Assembly (NCBI GenBank): GCA_041192505.1
Contig: JBEEMV010000194.1
Coordinates: forward strand, 1-7,511
Reading direction: 5' to 3'
Length of the DNA: 7,511 nt
From: CAIODY01 sp041192505
GTDB lineage: Bacteria; Bacteroidota; Bacteroidia; Chitinophagales; CAIODY01
The notes beneath the pieces are model-generated. The model ran no database searches. It was not told the origin of the DNA and saw nothing but the letters and a program-made list of their open reading frames with translations. This document shows, piece by piece, positions 1 through 6,723 of this stretch. Position 1 is the stretch's first letter. The number at the start of each line of letters is the position of its first letter. Both the position numbers and the translations under genes were made by a program.

Positions 1-699
1 GATGTATAAAAAACTTGGTATTAATGTAAACGCATCCGAAACTTGTACGTATGCACTACCATGAAATTGTTTTTTCTTTCCTAAATCATCGGTTAATCTT
101 ACAAAAGATTGATTGATATTATTAAGATGTAGAATAGAAAATCCAACATTATAATTTAACCATTTAAGTGGTTGATGATAAAGAAATAATCCTGTTCCAA
201 AATCGATGAAAGATACATTGGCTGTAAGGTTTGGAATATCATTTAAATCATCTAACGATACTTTTGATAAATCTAATTTTTTGCTCCAATCAGAAATATG
301 AAATCCTGCTGCCAAAGTAAGTGGTTTCTTTTTGTTTAATATTTGGCAATAGCCTAAATTAAAGCCAATTACTTGTGTTCCATAACCCAAATCACCAGCT
401 TTATCAGAATAAAAATTAACGCCCATTCCTATAAAATTTCCGCCTAATTGCTCTTTTAAAATTTGAGCATCGCCCGAAAAAGCCATTGTTTTATAAGATG
501 AACTGCCCATTACTGATGACCATTGATTGCGATAATTAGTATTAAAGCGAAAACAGCCATTAAACTGACCTACTAAAGCAGGATTAACATTCAGTGGCGA
601 TAAATAATGCTGGCTAAAATGAACATCTTGTGCATTGGATATTGTATTGAAATTAATCAATAACAATAAGCCCATAAATATTTTAATATATTGTTTCAT
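1..699 (-). CDS. PorP/SprF family type IX secretion outer-membrane protein, 3' end cut by window
   Basis: The frame is open from the ATG at 699 to base 1 with no stop, giving 233 codons. Family members usually have about 300-340 residues, so roughly the last quarter is missing. Residues 1-23 form a signal peptide (hydrophobic segment from about residue 7, cleavage likely after SNA23 before Gln). The mature N-terminus carries the family hallmark: HFSQHYLSPLNVNPALVGQF at 27-46, then NYRNQW at 55-60. Later segments such as GVNFYSDKAGDLG alternate polar and hydrophobic residues with many Gly and aromatics, as expected for an outer-membrane beta-barrel. The start lies 8 bases after the stop of the upstream type B cargo gene, so the two are probably co-transcribed. 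In the family, SprF is needed for secretion of the adhesin SprB and PorP for the T9SS itself. By inference this copy serves the neighbouring cargo and is not the core PorP. The family call is firm; the exact role is inferred. Confidence 0.93.
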   Translation of the reverse strand, partial: MKQYIKIFMGLLLLINFNTISNAQDVHFSQHYLSPLNVNPALVGQFNGCFRFNTNYRNQWSSVMGSSSYKTMAFSGDAQILKEQLGGNFIGMGVNFYSDKAGDLGYGTQVIGFNLGYCQILNKKKPLTLAAGFHISDWSKKLDLSKVSLDDLNDIPNLTANVSFIDFGTGLFLYHQPLKWLNYNVGFSILHLNNINQSFVRLTDDLGKKKQFHGSAYVQVSDAFTLIPSFLYI

Positions 700-707
700 G
701 AATTTTA

Positions 708-3386
708 TTATTTGATTAATGTAACGTTTCCTTTTATCGTTTTATATTCATTGCTTCCTAAATCACGATAGCTAACTATATAAACAAAAACGCCAGAGTT
801 TTGTGCCGTATTATTAAATAAACCATCCCAACCTACATTGTAATCGGAACTTTGAAAAACCAACACTCCCCATCTATTATAGATTTTCATATTAAATTCT
901 AATAATGGAATGTTCGATTTTATTTTAAACACATCGTTTCTACCATTTCCATCAGGTGTAAATGTATTCGAAATTTTCAAATCCGTATTTGAATAATCTA
1001 AGCAAATGGTAATTGAATCGGGCGATGGACAAAATGTAGTATCATGAACGGTGTAAGTAATTTTGTTTACTGGAGTACTTTTTACGGTATCGCCTAAATC
1101 AACATCTAATGAAATATTTGGCATCCATGTAATTAATCCATTACCATGTGCCAATAATTTCACAGTATATCCTGCCGTAATACAAGTATCAAGTGTGTAA
1201 ATATGTGGTGATGGTAAAACTTTAATAAATCCTGTAATTGAATCACAGCCATATTTATTACAAGCAGTTAGCTTAACTGGGAATATTCCCACAATTTTAT
1301 AACATGGCGAAACTGGAGTGTATTGGGTTGTGGTATCATAACTGGCATTGGTTCCAAAATGCCAAATTACTGAATCAGGAAATTCGGTAGTGGTATTGGT
1401 AAAATTAGCGCATTGCCCTTCGCATACTTGTGTTGAACCAAAAAAATTGGCTACTGGTGGTAAACATCTTTGCACCACAATCACTCTTGTAAATGTATCA
1501 GCACCATAAAAATTTTGAGCCACTAATGTTACTATATAATTACCTTCGGAATTAAAAGAAACAATTGGAAACGAGTCGTTGGATGCACCTGGTGTTGCAC
1601 CTTGAAATATCCAATTTAATACATTTGGTCCATTTGATGATGAATCGGCAAATTGAACAGATGTATTCATACAAACCGTATCGGTAAATACAGTAAAGTA
1701 AGACACTGGTTTACTACAATTTTTTACAGTTATTGAATCTGTATAAATAGCACTAGTACCACAAATATTAGTTGCTGTTAAAGTAATATAATATTTTCCT
1801 GCGGTTGCGTAGCTATCAACAGGATTTTGCAAAGTGCTGGTGTGAGAATCGCCAAAATCCCAATTCCATGATGTAGCATTTAGTGATGCATCAGTAAAAA
1901 CCACAGGGTTATTATTGCAAACAGGATTAGATGTAGTAAATGAAAAACTTGGCGTAGGCACTGTAATAACATTTAGGTTTACTGATTTTGAATTGCTGCC
2001 GCAAAAATTAGATGCAGTAAGTGTTACCGTAGTTTGCCCTAAATTATTATAGGTAATATTAGTTGGATTTTGAGCGGTTGTAGTTGATGGTGTACCACTA
2101 CCAAAATTCCATGACCATGCATCGGGGCTATTGCTACTATTATCGTTAAAGTTTACTGTTGAGTTTTGACAAACAGTAACCGTAGATGGAGTAAATGCTG
2201 CAACAGGTTTTGGAGGACGAACAAATACATTATGTGTAAATAAAGCCCCATTGCCATTAGCATTTACGGCTTGTAACGAAACCTGAACAGTTTGAATAGT
2301 GCCTGCTGTATTACTAAAAGTAATGGTAGGATTTTGAAGTATTGAGTTATTGGGATTTGACGTAACATTTATATTTCCGCCTGTATTAAAAGTATATACC
2401 CACGAATTAGGATTGTTTCCGCTTGTATCTGTAAAAGTAATTGTAGCGCCAGAACATATAGTATCATGGTTTGTAGTAAATCCAGAATTTGGTACAGGGC
2501 AAGAAATGGTTTGTAAACTTACCGTATCTTTTGCGATACATGTTCCTAATGTAAGTGTAATTATATAATCGCCGGCATAACTTGATGCAATAGGACCTAA
2601 TACATTTGACTGATTGCTGCTAGTATAAAAATTTGGTCCTGTCCAAGCTATTGTACCTACAGAAATTGGAGTAAAATTAAGCGTAGTATTTTTTCCAATA
2701 CAAACAGTGCTATCCAATAAAGTAGCAATGGGCTTTGTCGGAGCAGGATATATACTCACTTTTAACACTGTATCTTTACTAAAACAATTGGTAGCATCCG
2801 AAACATAAACATGATAATAACCGCTATCAGCTAAAACAGCATTTGCAATAGTGCCACTTGCATTGGTAGTAGCAAAACTATTTGGCCCACTCCAATGTGG
2901 TGTGTTAGTACCTGGCGTACAACTATAAGAAATAGTATTACCAGCACACAAAGGGCTTGAAATACTTAATGGCCTTGGTACAGAAGGTGGTGTATCTATT
3001 GTAATATAAACCCAAGCCGTATCAACTAAAGTAGGTGTTGCGGTATCACTTAATACATAAAAAAAACTATCGTAGCCACAAGTAAAACTTGCATTAGGGG
3101 TATAGCTAACTGTAGCCTGTAATGGAGAAATAGGACTTATGGTTCCATGAGTGGGATTCGATGTAGATAATACATATAGTAAATCACCATTGTTACCATT
3201 AGGATTAAAATAAAAATCATTAGCTACTACTGCGATTACTGTTCCACCACCTGCCCCAGCATTTGCATTATCATTTGCCGCTGTAATGGTATGTTGAGCC
3301 TTTGTTAAAATTGGAATAAAAACAATACTCAAAAAAATGAGCCAACCCTTAAATTTAGATTTCATAAATTGGTTAAATGATGTCAT
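708..3386 (-). CDS. Secreted PKD/Ig-like repeat protein with T9SS type B (gliding motility-associated) C-terminal sorting domain
   Basis: This 892-residue protein is predicted to cross the inner membrane by Sec and the outer membrane by T9SS, ending on the surface. Residues 1-30 form a signal peptide with a likely cut at TKA30 before Gln. An alternative start at Met8 (base 3365) gives a more compact signal peptide and cannot be excluded. Approximate modules: cadherin-like/Big-type domain 34-131 (NPTHGTI, then YTPNASF); Ig-like domains 134-213 and 215-294; PKD-type domains 297-393, 395-476, 478-554, 558-640 and 643-724 (clearest marks are WSWNFGSG and WNWDFGD); a further Ig-like stretch 726-797; sorting domain about 803-892 with FTPDGNGRNDVF, IYNRWG and GWDG, ending in GNVTLIK. 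Recurrent cysteines near the first and last strands of the modules could form disulfides. No enzymatic domain is visible, so an adhesin or structural surface role is likely but unproven. It is the first gene of a unit with the PorP/SprF gene 8 bases downstream. Confidence 0.93.
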   Translation of the reverse strand: MTSFNQFMKSKFKGWLIFLSIVFIPILTKAQHTITAANDNANAGAGGGTVIAVVANDFYFNPNGNNGDLLYVLSTSNPTHGTISPISPLQATVSYTPNASFTCGYDSFFYVLSDTATPTLVDTAWVYITIDTPPSVPRPLSISSPLCAGNTISYSCTPGTNTPHWSGPNSFATTNASGTIANAVLADSGYYHVYVSDATNCFSKDTVLKVSIYPAPTKPIATLLDSTVCIGKNTTLNFTPISVGTIAWTGPNFYTSSNQSNVLGPIASSYAGDYIITLTLGTCIAKDTVSLQTISCPVPNSGFTTNHDTICSGATITFTDTSGNNPNSWVYTFNTGGNINVTSNPNNSILQNPTITFSNTAGTIQTVQVSLQAVNANGNGALFTHNVFVRPPKPVAAFTPSTVTVCQNSTVNFNDNSSNSPDAWSWNFGSGTPSTTTAQNPTNITYNNLGQTTVTLTASNFCGSNSKSVNLNVITVPTPSFSFTTSNPVCNNNPVVFTDASLNATSWNWDFGDSHTSTLQNPVDSYATAGKYYITLTATNICGTSAIYTDSITVKNCSKPVSYFTVFTDTVCMNTSVQFADSSSNGPNVLNWIFQGATPGASNDSFPIVSFNSEGNYIVTLVAQNFYGADTFTRVIVVQRCLPPVANFFGSTQVCEGQCANFTNTTTEFPDSVIWHFGTNASYDTTTQYTPVSPCYKIVGIFPVKLTACNKYGCDSITGFIKVLPSPHIYTLDTCITAGYTVKLLAHGNGLITWMPNISLDVDLGDTVKSTPVNKITYTVHDTTFCPSPDSITICLDYSNTDLKISNTFTPDGNGRNDVFKIKSNIPLLEFNMKIYNRWGVLVFQSSDYNVGWDGLFNNTAQNSGVFVYIVSYRDLGSNEYKTIKGNVTLIK

Positions 3387-3420
3387 GGTTTGAAGTTAGT
3401 TGTAAGTTTTAAAGTTGTGT

Positions 3421-3451
3421 CAAAATTAATAATAAAGTATGGTATTATCAA
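3421..3451 (-). promoter_or_regulatory. Bacteroidota-type promoter for the PKD protein - PorP/SprF unit
   Basis: Read on the minus strand, TTG (bases 3451-3449) is followed after exactly 20 bases by TAATTTTG (3428-3421). This matches the Bacteroidota sigma-A consensus TTG - about 19-20 - TAnnTTTG. The predicted transcript start near 3414 leaves a leader of roughly 28 bases before the ATG at 3386. No Shine-Dalgarno sequence is seen, which is normal for this phylum. The -33 element touches the first arm of the inverted repeat at 3450-3479. Confidence 0.6.
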
Positions 3452-3479
3452 CTGATTGAAAATTATTTTTCAATCAGTT
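3450..3479 (-). terminator. Perfect 13-bp inverted repeat between queG and the PKD gene (possible terminator or operator)
   Basis: Arms AACTGATTGAAAA (3450-3462) and TTTTCAATCAGTT (3467-3479) are perfect reverse complements around the four-base loop TTAT. The repeat begins 22 bases past the queG stop, where a terminator would be expected. However, the stem is AT-rich and no T tract follows on either strand, so it is not a classical intrinsic terminator. It also overlaps the -33 element of the downstream promoter by two bases, so it could be a binding site for a dimeric regulator. The repeat is certain; its role is open. Confidence 0.5.
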
Positions 3480-3501
3480 AATGTTGATTAATTGTGTAGC
3501 A

Positions 3502-4500
3502 TTATTTATTCAGAACAAACGCCACATTATCTTGTAGTTTCTTTAATCCTGCTCGTTTTAATGGCGATTTTGCAAATACTTTTTTAAATACATCTTCTGT
3601 AATTTCTTGCCAATTCAAATTACTGAAATCAGTAAGTGGTTTAAATTTAGGTTCGTTGTTTTGCTTTGCAAATCTATTCCAAGGGCAAACCTGCTGACAA
3701 ATATCGCAGCCAAACATCCAATCGTTCCACTGGTTTTGCATTTCGGTTGGTATTTCATTTTTTAATTCAATAGTAAAATACGAAATACATTTACTGCCAT
3801 CCATCGTTTTATCTCCATTGATGGCTTGTGTAGGGCAAGCCTCAATACATTTATTACAAGTGCCGCAATAATCTTTATAAATAGTTGAATCATATTCTAA
3901 CGCAACATCAATTATCATTTCGGCTAAAAAAAAATAAGAACCTTCGTTTTTATTTATCAGCATCGTGTTCTTCCCTACCCAACCCAAACCTGATTTTTTT
4001 GCCCAAGCTCTATCTAAAATGGGTGCCGAATCAACAAAACATCTTCCATTTATTTCGCCATAATGTTGTTGAATACTGTGCAACAATTCTTTCAGTTTTT
4101 CTTTTATTACTTCGTGATAATCTTCGCCATAAGCATATCGTGAAATTTTTGGCGAAGCAATAGACTTCTTCGAAAAATGATTATTAGCTACCTCATCTTT
4201 ATCTTCTCCAACAGAGAAGAATGGTGTTTTCCGAAGAGGTCTATTTTCAAAAACACTTTCAGCATAATAATTAAATGCAAAACTGATTACTGATTTTGCG
4301 CCATCTACCAATAATTGTGGGTTTAATCGTTTGTCAAAATGATTTTCCATGTATTTCATTTCACCATGAAACCCTTTTTGTAAAAAGTTTTCCAGCCTTG
4401 GTGCTTCTTCTTCTAAAAATTCTGCTTTCGAAATGCCACACCAAAAAAAGCCCAATCGTTGGGCTTCAGTTTTAATAAATTGTGTGAGGGATTGTGGCAT
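3502..4500 (-). CDS. queG: Epoxyqueuosine reductase QueG
   Basis: QueG reduces epoxyqueuosine to queuosine at the wobble base of GUN-anticodon tRNAs, using cobalamin and two 4Fe-4S clusters in the cytoplasm. The 332-residue protein aligns through its length with the family by recall: HGEMKYM at 45-51, SRYAYGEDYH at 120-129, FVDSAPILDRAWAKKSG at 155-171 and GWVGKNT at 173-179. Asp157 is probably the family's proposed catalytic acid. Ferredoxin-type cysteines are C212, C215, C218 and C222, with the second set C238, C265, C268 and C272. The protein lacks the long HEAT-like tail of the roughly 380-residue E. coli enzyme, as do other short homologues. Odd points: residues 80-119 between NYY and SRYAYG are about 40 long, whereas E. 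coli QueG has about 18 by my recall, and codons 12-20 encode a terminator-like hairpin. The gene stands alone, divergent from the propeller unit. The ATG at 4500 puts the conserved N-terminal helix in place. Confidence 0.96.
   Translation of the reverse strand: MPQSLTQFIKTEAQRLGFFWCGISKAEFLEEEAPRLENFLQKGFHGEMKYMENHFDKRLNPQLLVDGAKSVISFAFNYYAESVFENRPLRKTPFFSVGEDKDEVANNHFSKKSIASPKISRYAYGEDYHEVIKEKLKELLHSIQQHYGEINGRCFVDSAPILDRAWAKKSGLGWVGKNTMLINKNEGSYFFLAEMIIDVALEYDSTIYKDYCGTCNKCIEACPTQAINGDKTMDGSKCISYFTIELKNEIPTEMQNQWNDWMFGCDICQQVCPWNRFAKQNNEPKFKPLTDFSNLNWQEITEDVFKKVFAKSPLKRAGLKKLQDNVAFVLNK
4190..4240. repeat. Nested imperfect palindrome inside queG, coding for an extra peptide segment
   Basis: On the plus strand TCTTCTC (4202-4208) and GAGAAGA (4214-4220) are perfect inverted arms around CAACA. 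Outer arms ACCTC (4190-4194) and GAGGT (4236-4240) enclose them. The segment falls within the region that is longer than in other QueG proteins; the inner hairpin encodes about residues 94-100 (FFSVGED). The overall look, CTC-rich blocks around a CAACAGAGA core, resembles dispersed intergenic repeats I recall from Bacteroidota genomes. That resemblance is from memory and was not tested against this genome. Confidence 0.45.
4443..4466 (-). terminator. Intrinsic-terminator-like hairpin within the first codons of queG
   Basis: In the queG transcript sense, AAGCCCAA (4466-4459) and TTGGGCTT (4455-4448) form a perfect 8-bp stem with the tight loop CGA. It runs straight into T residues down to base 4443, giving a seven-T run of which two are in the stem. 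This is the textbook layout of a Rho-independent terminator or attenuator, but it lies 34-57 bases inside the coding frame (codons 12-20). It could lower read-through at the start of the gene, or be a by-product of codon choice for EAQRLGFF. Confidence 0.4.
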
Positions 4501-4511
4501 TGCTATTTCAA

Positions 4512-4519
4512 CAAAAGTA
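4512..4519 (-). promoter_or_regulatory. Possible -7 promoter element for queG
   Basis: TACTTTTG on the minus strand (4519-4512) is an exact match to the Bacteroidota -7 consensus TAnnTTTG. It ends 11 bases before the ATG at 4500, which would give a very short leader. No convincing TTG lies 19-20 bases upstream, so the call rests on one box in AT-rich DNA. Confidence 0.33.
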
Positions 4520-4619
4520 ATAGATACAATTTATTTGAATCATAAATGGTATTTATTGTTTTACAAATTTAATTATTTTCGTTTTGCCATTTACATTATA
4601 TCAAATTGCTTTTATTTTT

Positions 4620-4628
4620 TAAATTCGC
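4620..4628 (+). promoter_or_regulatory. Possible -7 promoter element for the propeller protein unit
   Basis: TAAATTCGC differs by one base from the common TAnnTTTGC form of the Bacteroidota -7 element and ends 17 bases before the ATG at 4646. A -33 TTG at the usual distance is not seen; the nearest TTG (4606-4608) is only 11 bases upstream. The 145-bp gap 4501-4645 must hold the promoters of both divergent genes, and this is its best plus-strand candidate. Confidence 0.33.
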
Positions 4629-4645
4629 ACTCAAATTTTTAAAAC

Positions 4646-6715
4646 ATGAAACTAAAAAACCTTTTATTAATTGCACTATTCTTGTGCAGTTTATCAACTT
4701 TTGCTGCTCGAAATCCACTTACTCAATGGACAATTTTAACAGGCAGTTATGCTTATTTAAACGACAAAGTAGTTACTAATTTAAAGCTTCGGTCAGATGC
4801 TGTAACAGATATTGCATTGGATAATTCGGGTAATTTGTACATGGCTTGCAATCGATTTGGATTGATAAAATGGGATGGAAAAACGCTAACCGAAATTGCT
4901 GCACCTGCATCAAGTTTAATTGCAAATGCAGATATTACTGTAATGGAATGTGATAGTAAAAACAATTTTTATATCGGCACCAACAAAGGTTTGTGTATGT
5001 ATAATGGTAAAGATTGGGTTGATTTTATGCAAGATATCACAGGCATTTCAATCGTAAATAATATTGCGATAACGCAAATGGATAAAGTATATGTATCTGG
5101 CTTTGCTGTTGCAAACAGAGACATAATAAGAAGCAGTATTTTGGCATTTTACAATGGAAACAATTGGTCGAAAACTGATGTTGCTAACGGAATTCCTGAC
5201 CCATATATTCAGAATTTAACTGTTGACCAAAATAATTTTTTGTGGGTTACATTAGGCGAACGAAATGAAAAAGGCTTAGCAAAATACGATGGCAAAAATT
5301 GGAAACTTTATAATTCGGGTAATGGTATGCCTGTAAATGAAATTGGTGCAATTGGAAAAAACAAAAAGGGTAATTTGATTTTTTCATCAGCAATGGGAAT
5401 TATTGAATACGCCAACGGAAGCTTTACTATGAATAATTTCAGCAATTCATACGGTAGAAAATTAAATGAAGTTTTATTAAGAAATGGAAATAATTTAATG
5501 TCGAGTGTAATTACAGTTGATGCTAATAATTCAACCTGGATTTCAACCCGTGAAGGATTAATTACTTTATCAGAAAATGGATTTAAAATTTATAATGCTC
5601 AAAACTCACCCACCAATTCATTTTGGTTACGAAAAATTTTAGTTGATAAAAATAATGTAAAATGGTTTGCTGGCGGCGGAAGCGGCGTAATGGGCATGAA
5701 AGAATTTAATCTACCTATGAAAAATGTTACAATAATAAATAGCTCATTAGTAAATGTTGATATGGGCGAAAGCTATTCGGTATTGCAAGATAAAGCAGGG
5801 CAGGTATGGGCTACAAGCGTTAATTCAGGATTATTGAAATTAAAAGACAATAATTCACCCGAATTATTTCAACACCAAAAAGGAAGTCTTTCGAGTATGT
5901 TTATAAAAGCATGCGCAGCTACTGATGGCAAAATGTATCTTACCGTAAATGGTGGTGGTATTAAAGTTTTTGATAATGGTACTATTTCAGATTTTGCAAA
6001 AGCGCCAACATTTGGCGGTGCAACGGATGTGGCTGTAGATGGGGATAATACAGTTTGGGCATCGAGCAGTGGCGGATTATCTAAATTTGTAAATGGTGCT
6101 TGGCTAACCTACAACAAAAGAAATGGTGGCTTACCAAGTATTATTATTTATTGTGTTTATAAAGATAGTAAAAATCAGATTTGGGCAGGAACAGGAAAAG
6201 GATTGGTGAAATACGAAGGCAGCGATACTTTTAAAGTATTTACTAAAAAAGAAGTTCCATTTCCTTCGGATGATATTACTGCAATTAAAGAATCAAAAGA
6301 TGGAAAACTATGGGTAGGAAGCAAACGTGGCATGTCGGTATTTGATGGTACAAATTGGATTCATTATGAAAAATTGGAAGCTTTAGGAATTAGAAACTTT
6401 ACGGTTACTGATATTGCATTTGATAAAAATAGTACTGCTTTTATAGCTACTGATATATATGGAGTTTTAAAATTTGATGGTACAAATTGGAGTCAAATAT
6501 CAAAAGAGAATTCGAGAAATATTTATGACAAGGTTACATCAATCTGTATTACGGCTGAAAATAAATTGTATATTGCCTCATCATTTAACGATTTTATTGA
6601 TAAACCCATGTATATGGAAATGAGTAATGAAGATAAAATTTTCAGTGGCATTAACAAGCGTATTGTTGAAGGCGAACCAAAACATTTAATAACAATTATA
6701 GACTTAAACAATTAA
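4646..6715 (+). CDS. Exported 14-repeat beta-propeller protein (two-component-regulator-propeller-like), function unknown
   Basis: This 689-residue protein has a Sec signal peptide (KLKN, then a hydrophobic stretch; likely cut after STFA20). Cys14 lies in the hydrophobic core in the context LFLC, a poor lipobox, so a lipoprotein is less likely. The rest consists of blade-like repeats of 35-50 residues with the pattern 'I..D..N.lW.gt..GL.kydG.nW..y'. I count 14, starting near 54, 97, 139, 190, 233, 288, 330, 377, 419, 459, 501, 544, 587 and 630. The clearest are IWAGTGKGLVKYEG and LWVGSKRGMSVFDGTNW. Such repeats form the periplasmic sensor of hybrid two-component systems, where two seven-bladed propellers precede a YYY domain, membrane segment and kinase. 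Here the protein ends after the last repeat with none of these and no T9SS sorting domain, so it is probably a free periplasmic or secreted propeller. The next gene starts 8 bases after the stop, implying an operon. Confidence 0.85.
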   Translation: MKLKNLLLIALFLCSLSTFAARNPLTQWTILTGSYAYLNDKVVTNLKLRSDAVTDIALDNSGNLYMACNRFGLIKWDGKTLTEIAAPASSLIANADITVMECDSKNNFYIGTNKGLCMYNGKDWVDFMQDITGISIVNNIAITQMDKVYVSGFAVANRDIIRSSILAFYNGNNWSKTDVANGIPDPYIQNLTVDQNNFLWVTLGERNEKGLAKYDGKNWKLYNSGNGMPVNEIGAIGKNKKGNLIFSSAMGIIEYANGSFTMNNFSNSYGRKLNEVLLRNGNNLMSSVITVDANNSTWISTREGLITLSENGFKIYNAQNSPTNSFWLRKILVDKNNVKWFAGGGSGVMGMKEFNLPMKNVTIINSSLVNVDMGESYSVLQDKAGQVWATSVNSGLLKLKDNNSPELFQHQKGSLSSMFIKACAATDGKMYLTVNGGGIKVFDNGTISDFAKAPTFGGATDVAVDGDNTVWASSSGGLSKFVNGAWLTYNKRNGGLPSIIIYCVYKDSKNQIWAGTGKGLVKYEGSDTFKVFTKKEVPFPSDDITAIKESKDGKLWVGSKRGMSVFDGTNWIHYEKLEALGIRNFTVTDIAFDKNSTAFIATDIYGVLKFDGTNWSQISKENSRNIYDKVTSICITAENKLYIASSFNDFIDKPMYMEMSNEDKIFSGINKRIVEGEPKHLITIIDLNN

Positions 6716-6723
6716 TCAAAATC

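Noticed and set aside
2031..2065. Recurring GGATTTTG-like DNA in the PKD gene as a possible repeat array
   Set aside because: The recurrences encode the QNP turn shared by successive PKD domains, so they reflect protein repeats and not a separate DNA element.
2350..2568. Plus-strand open frame of 72 codons opposite the PKD protein gene
   Set aside because: It lies wholly antisense to a well-supported coding frame, and its composition simply mirrors the repeats on the other strand. No promoter or family motif is visible.
3926..3934. Run of nine A (nine T in the coding sense) in queG as a possible frameshift site
   Set aside because: The frame reads through correctly as SYFFLAE between conserved QueG segments, so there is no break to explain. 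It is only a possible sequencing or slippage hotspot.
3885..4163. Plus-strand open frame of 92 codons opposite queG
   Set aside because: It is antisense to conserved QueG motifs, and its translation shows no domain-like pattern or signal peptide.
4433..4642. Plus-strand open frame of 69 codons spanning the queG start and the divergent intergenic region
   Set aside because: Its first third is antisense to queG and the rest is low-complexity AT-rich DNA rich in Phe, Tyr and Ile codons. It would also cover both promoter candidates.
4646..4705. Lipoprotein signal at Cys14 of the propeller protein
   Set aside because: The residues before the cysteine (LFL) do not fit a lipobox, the hydrophobic stretch continues past it, and a better signal peptidase I site follows at STFA.
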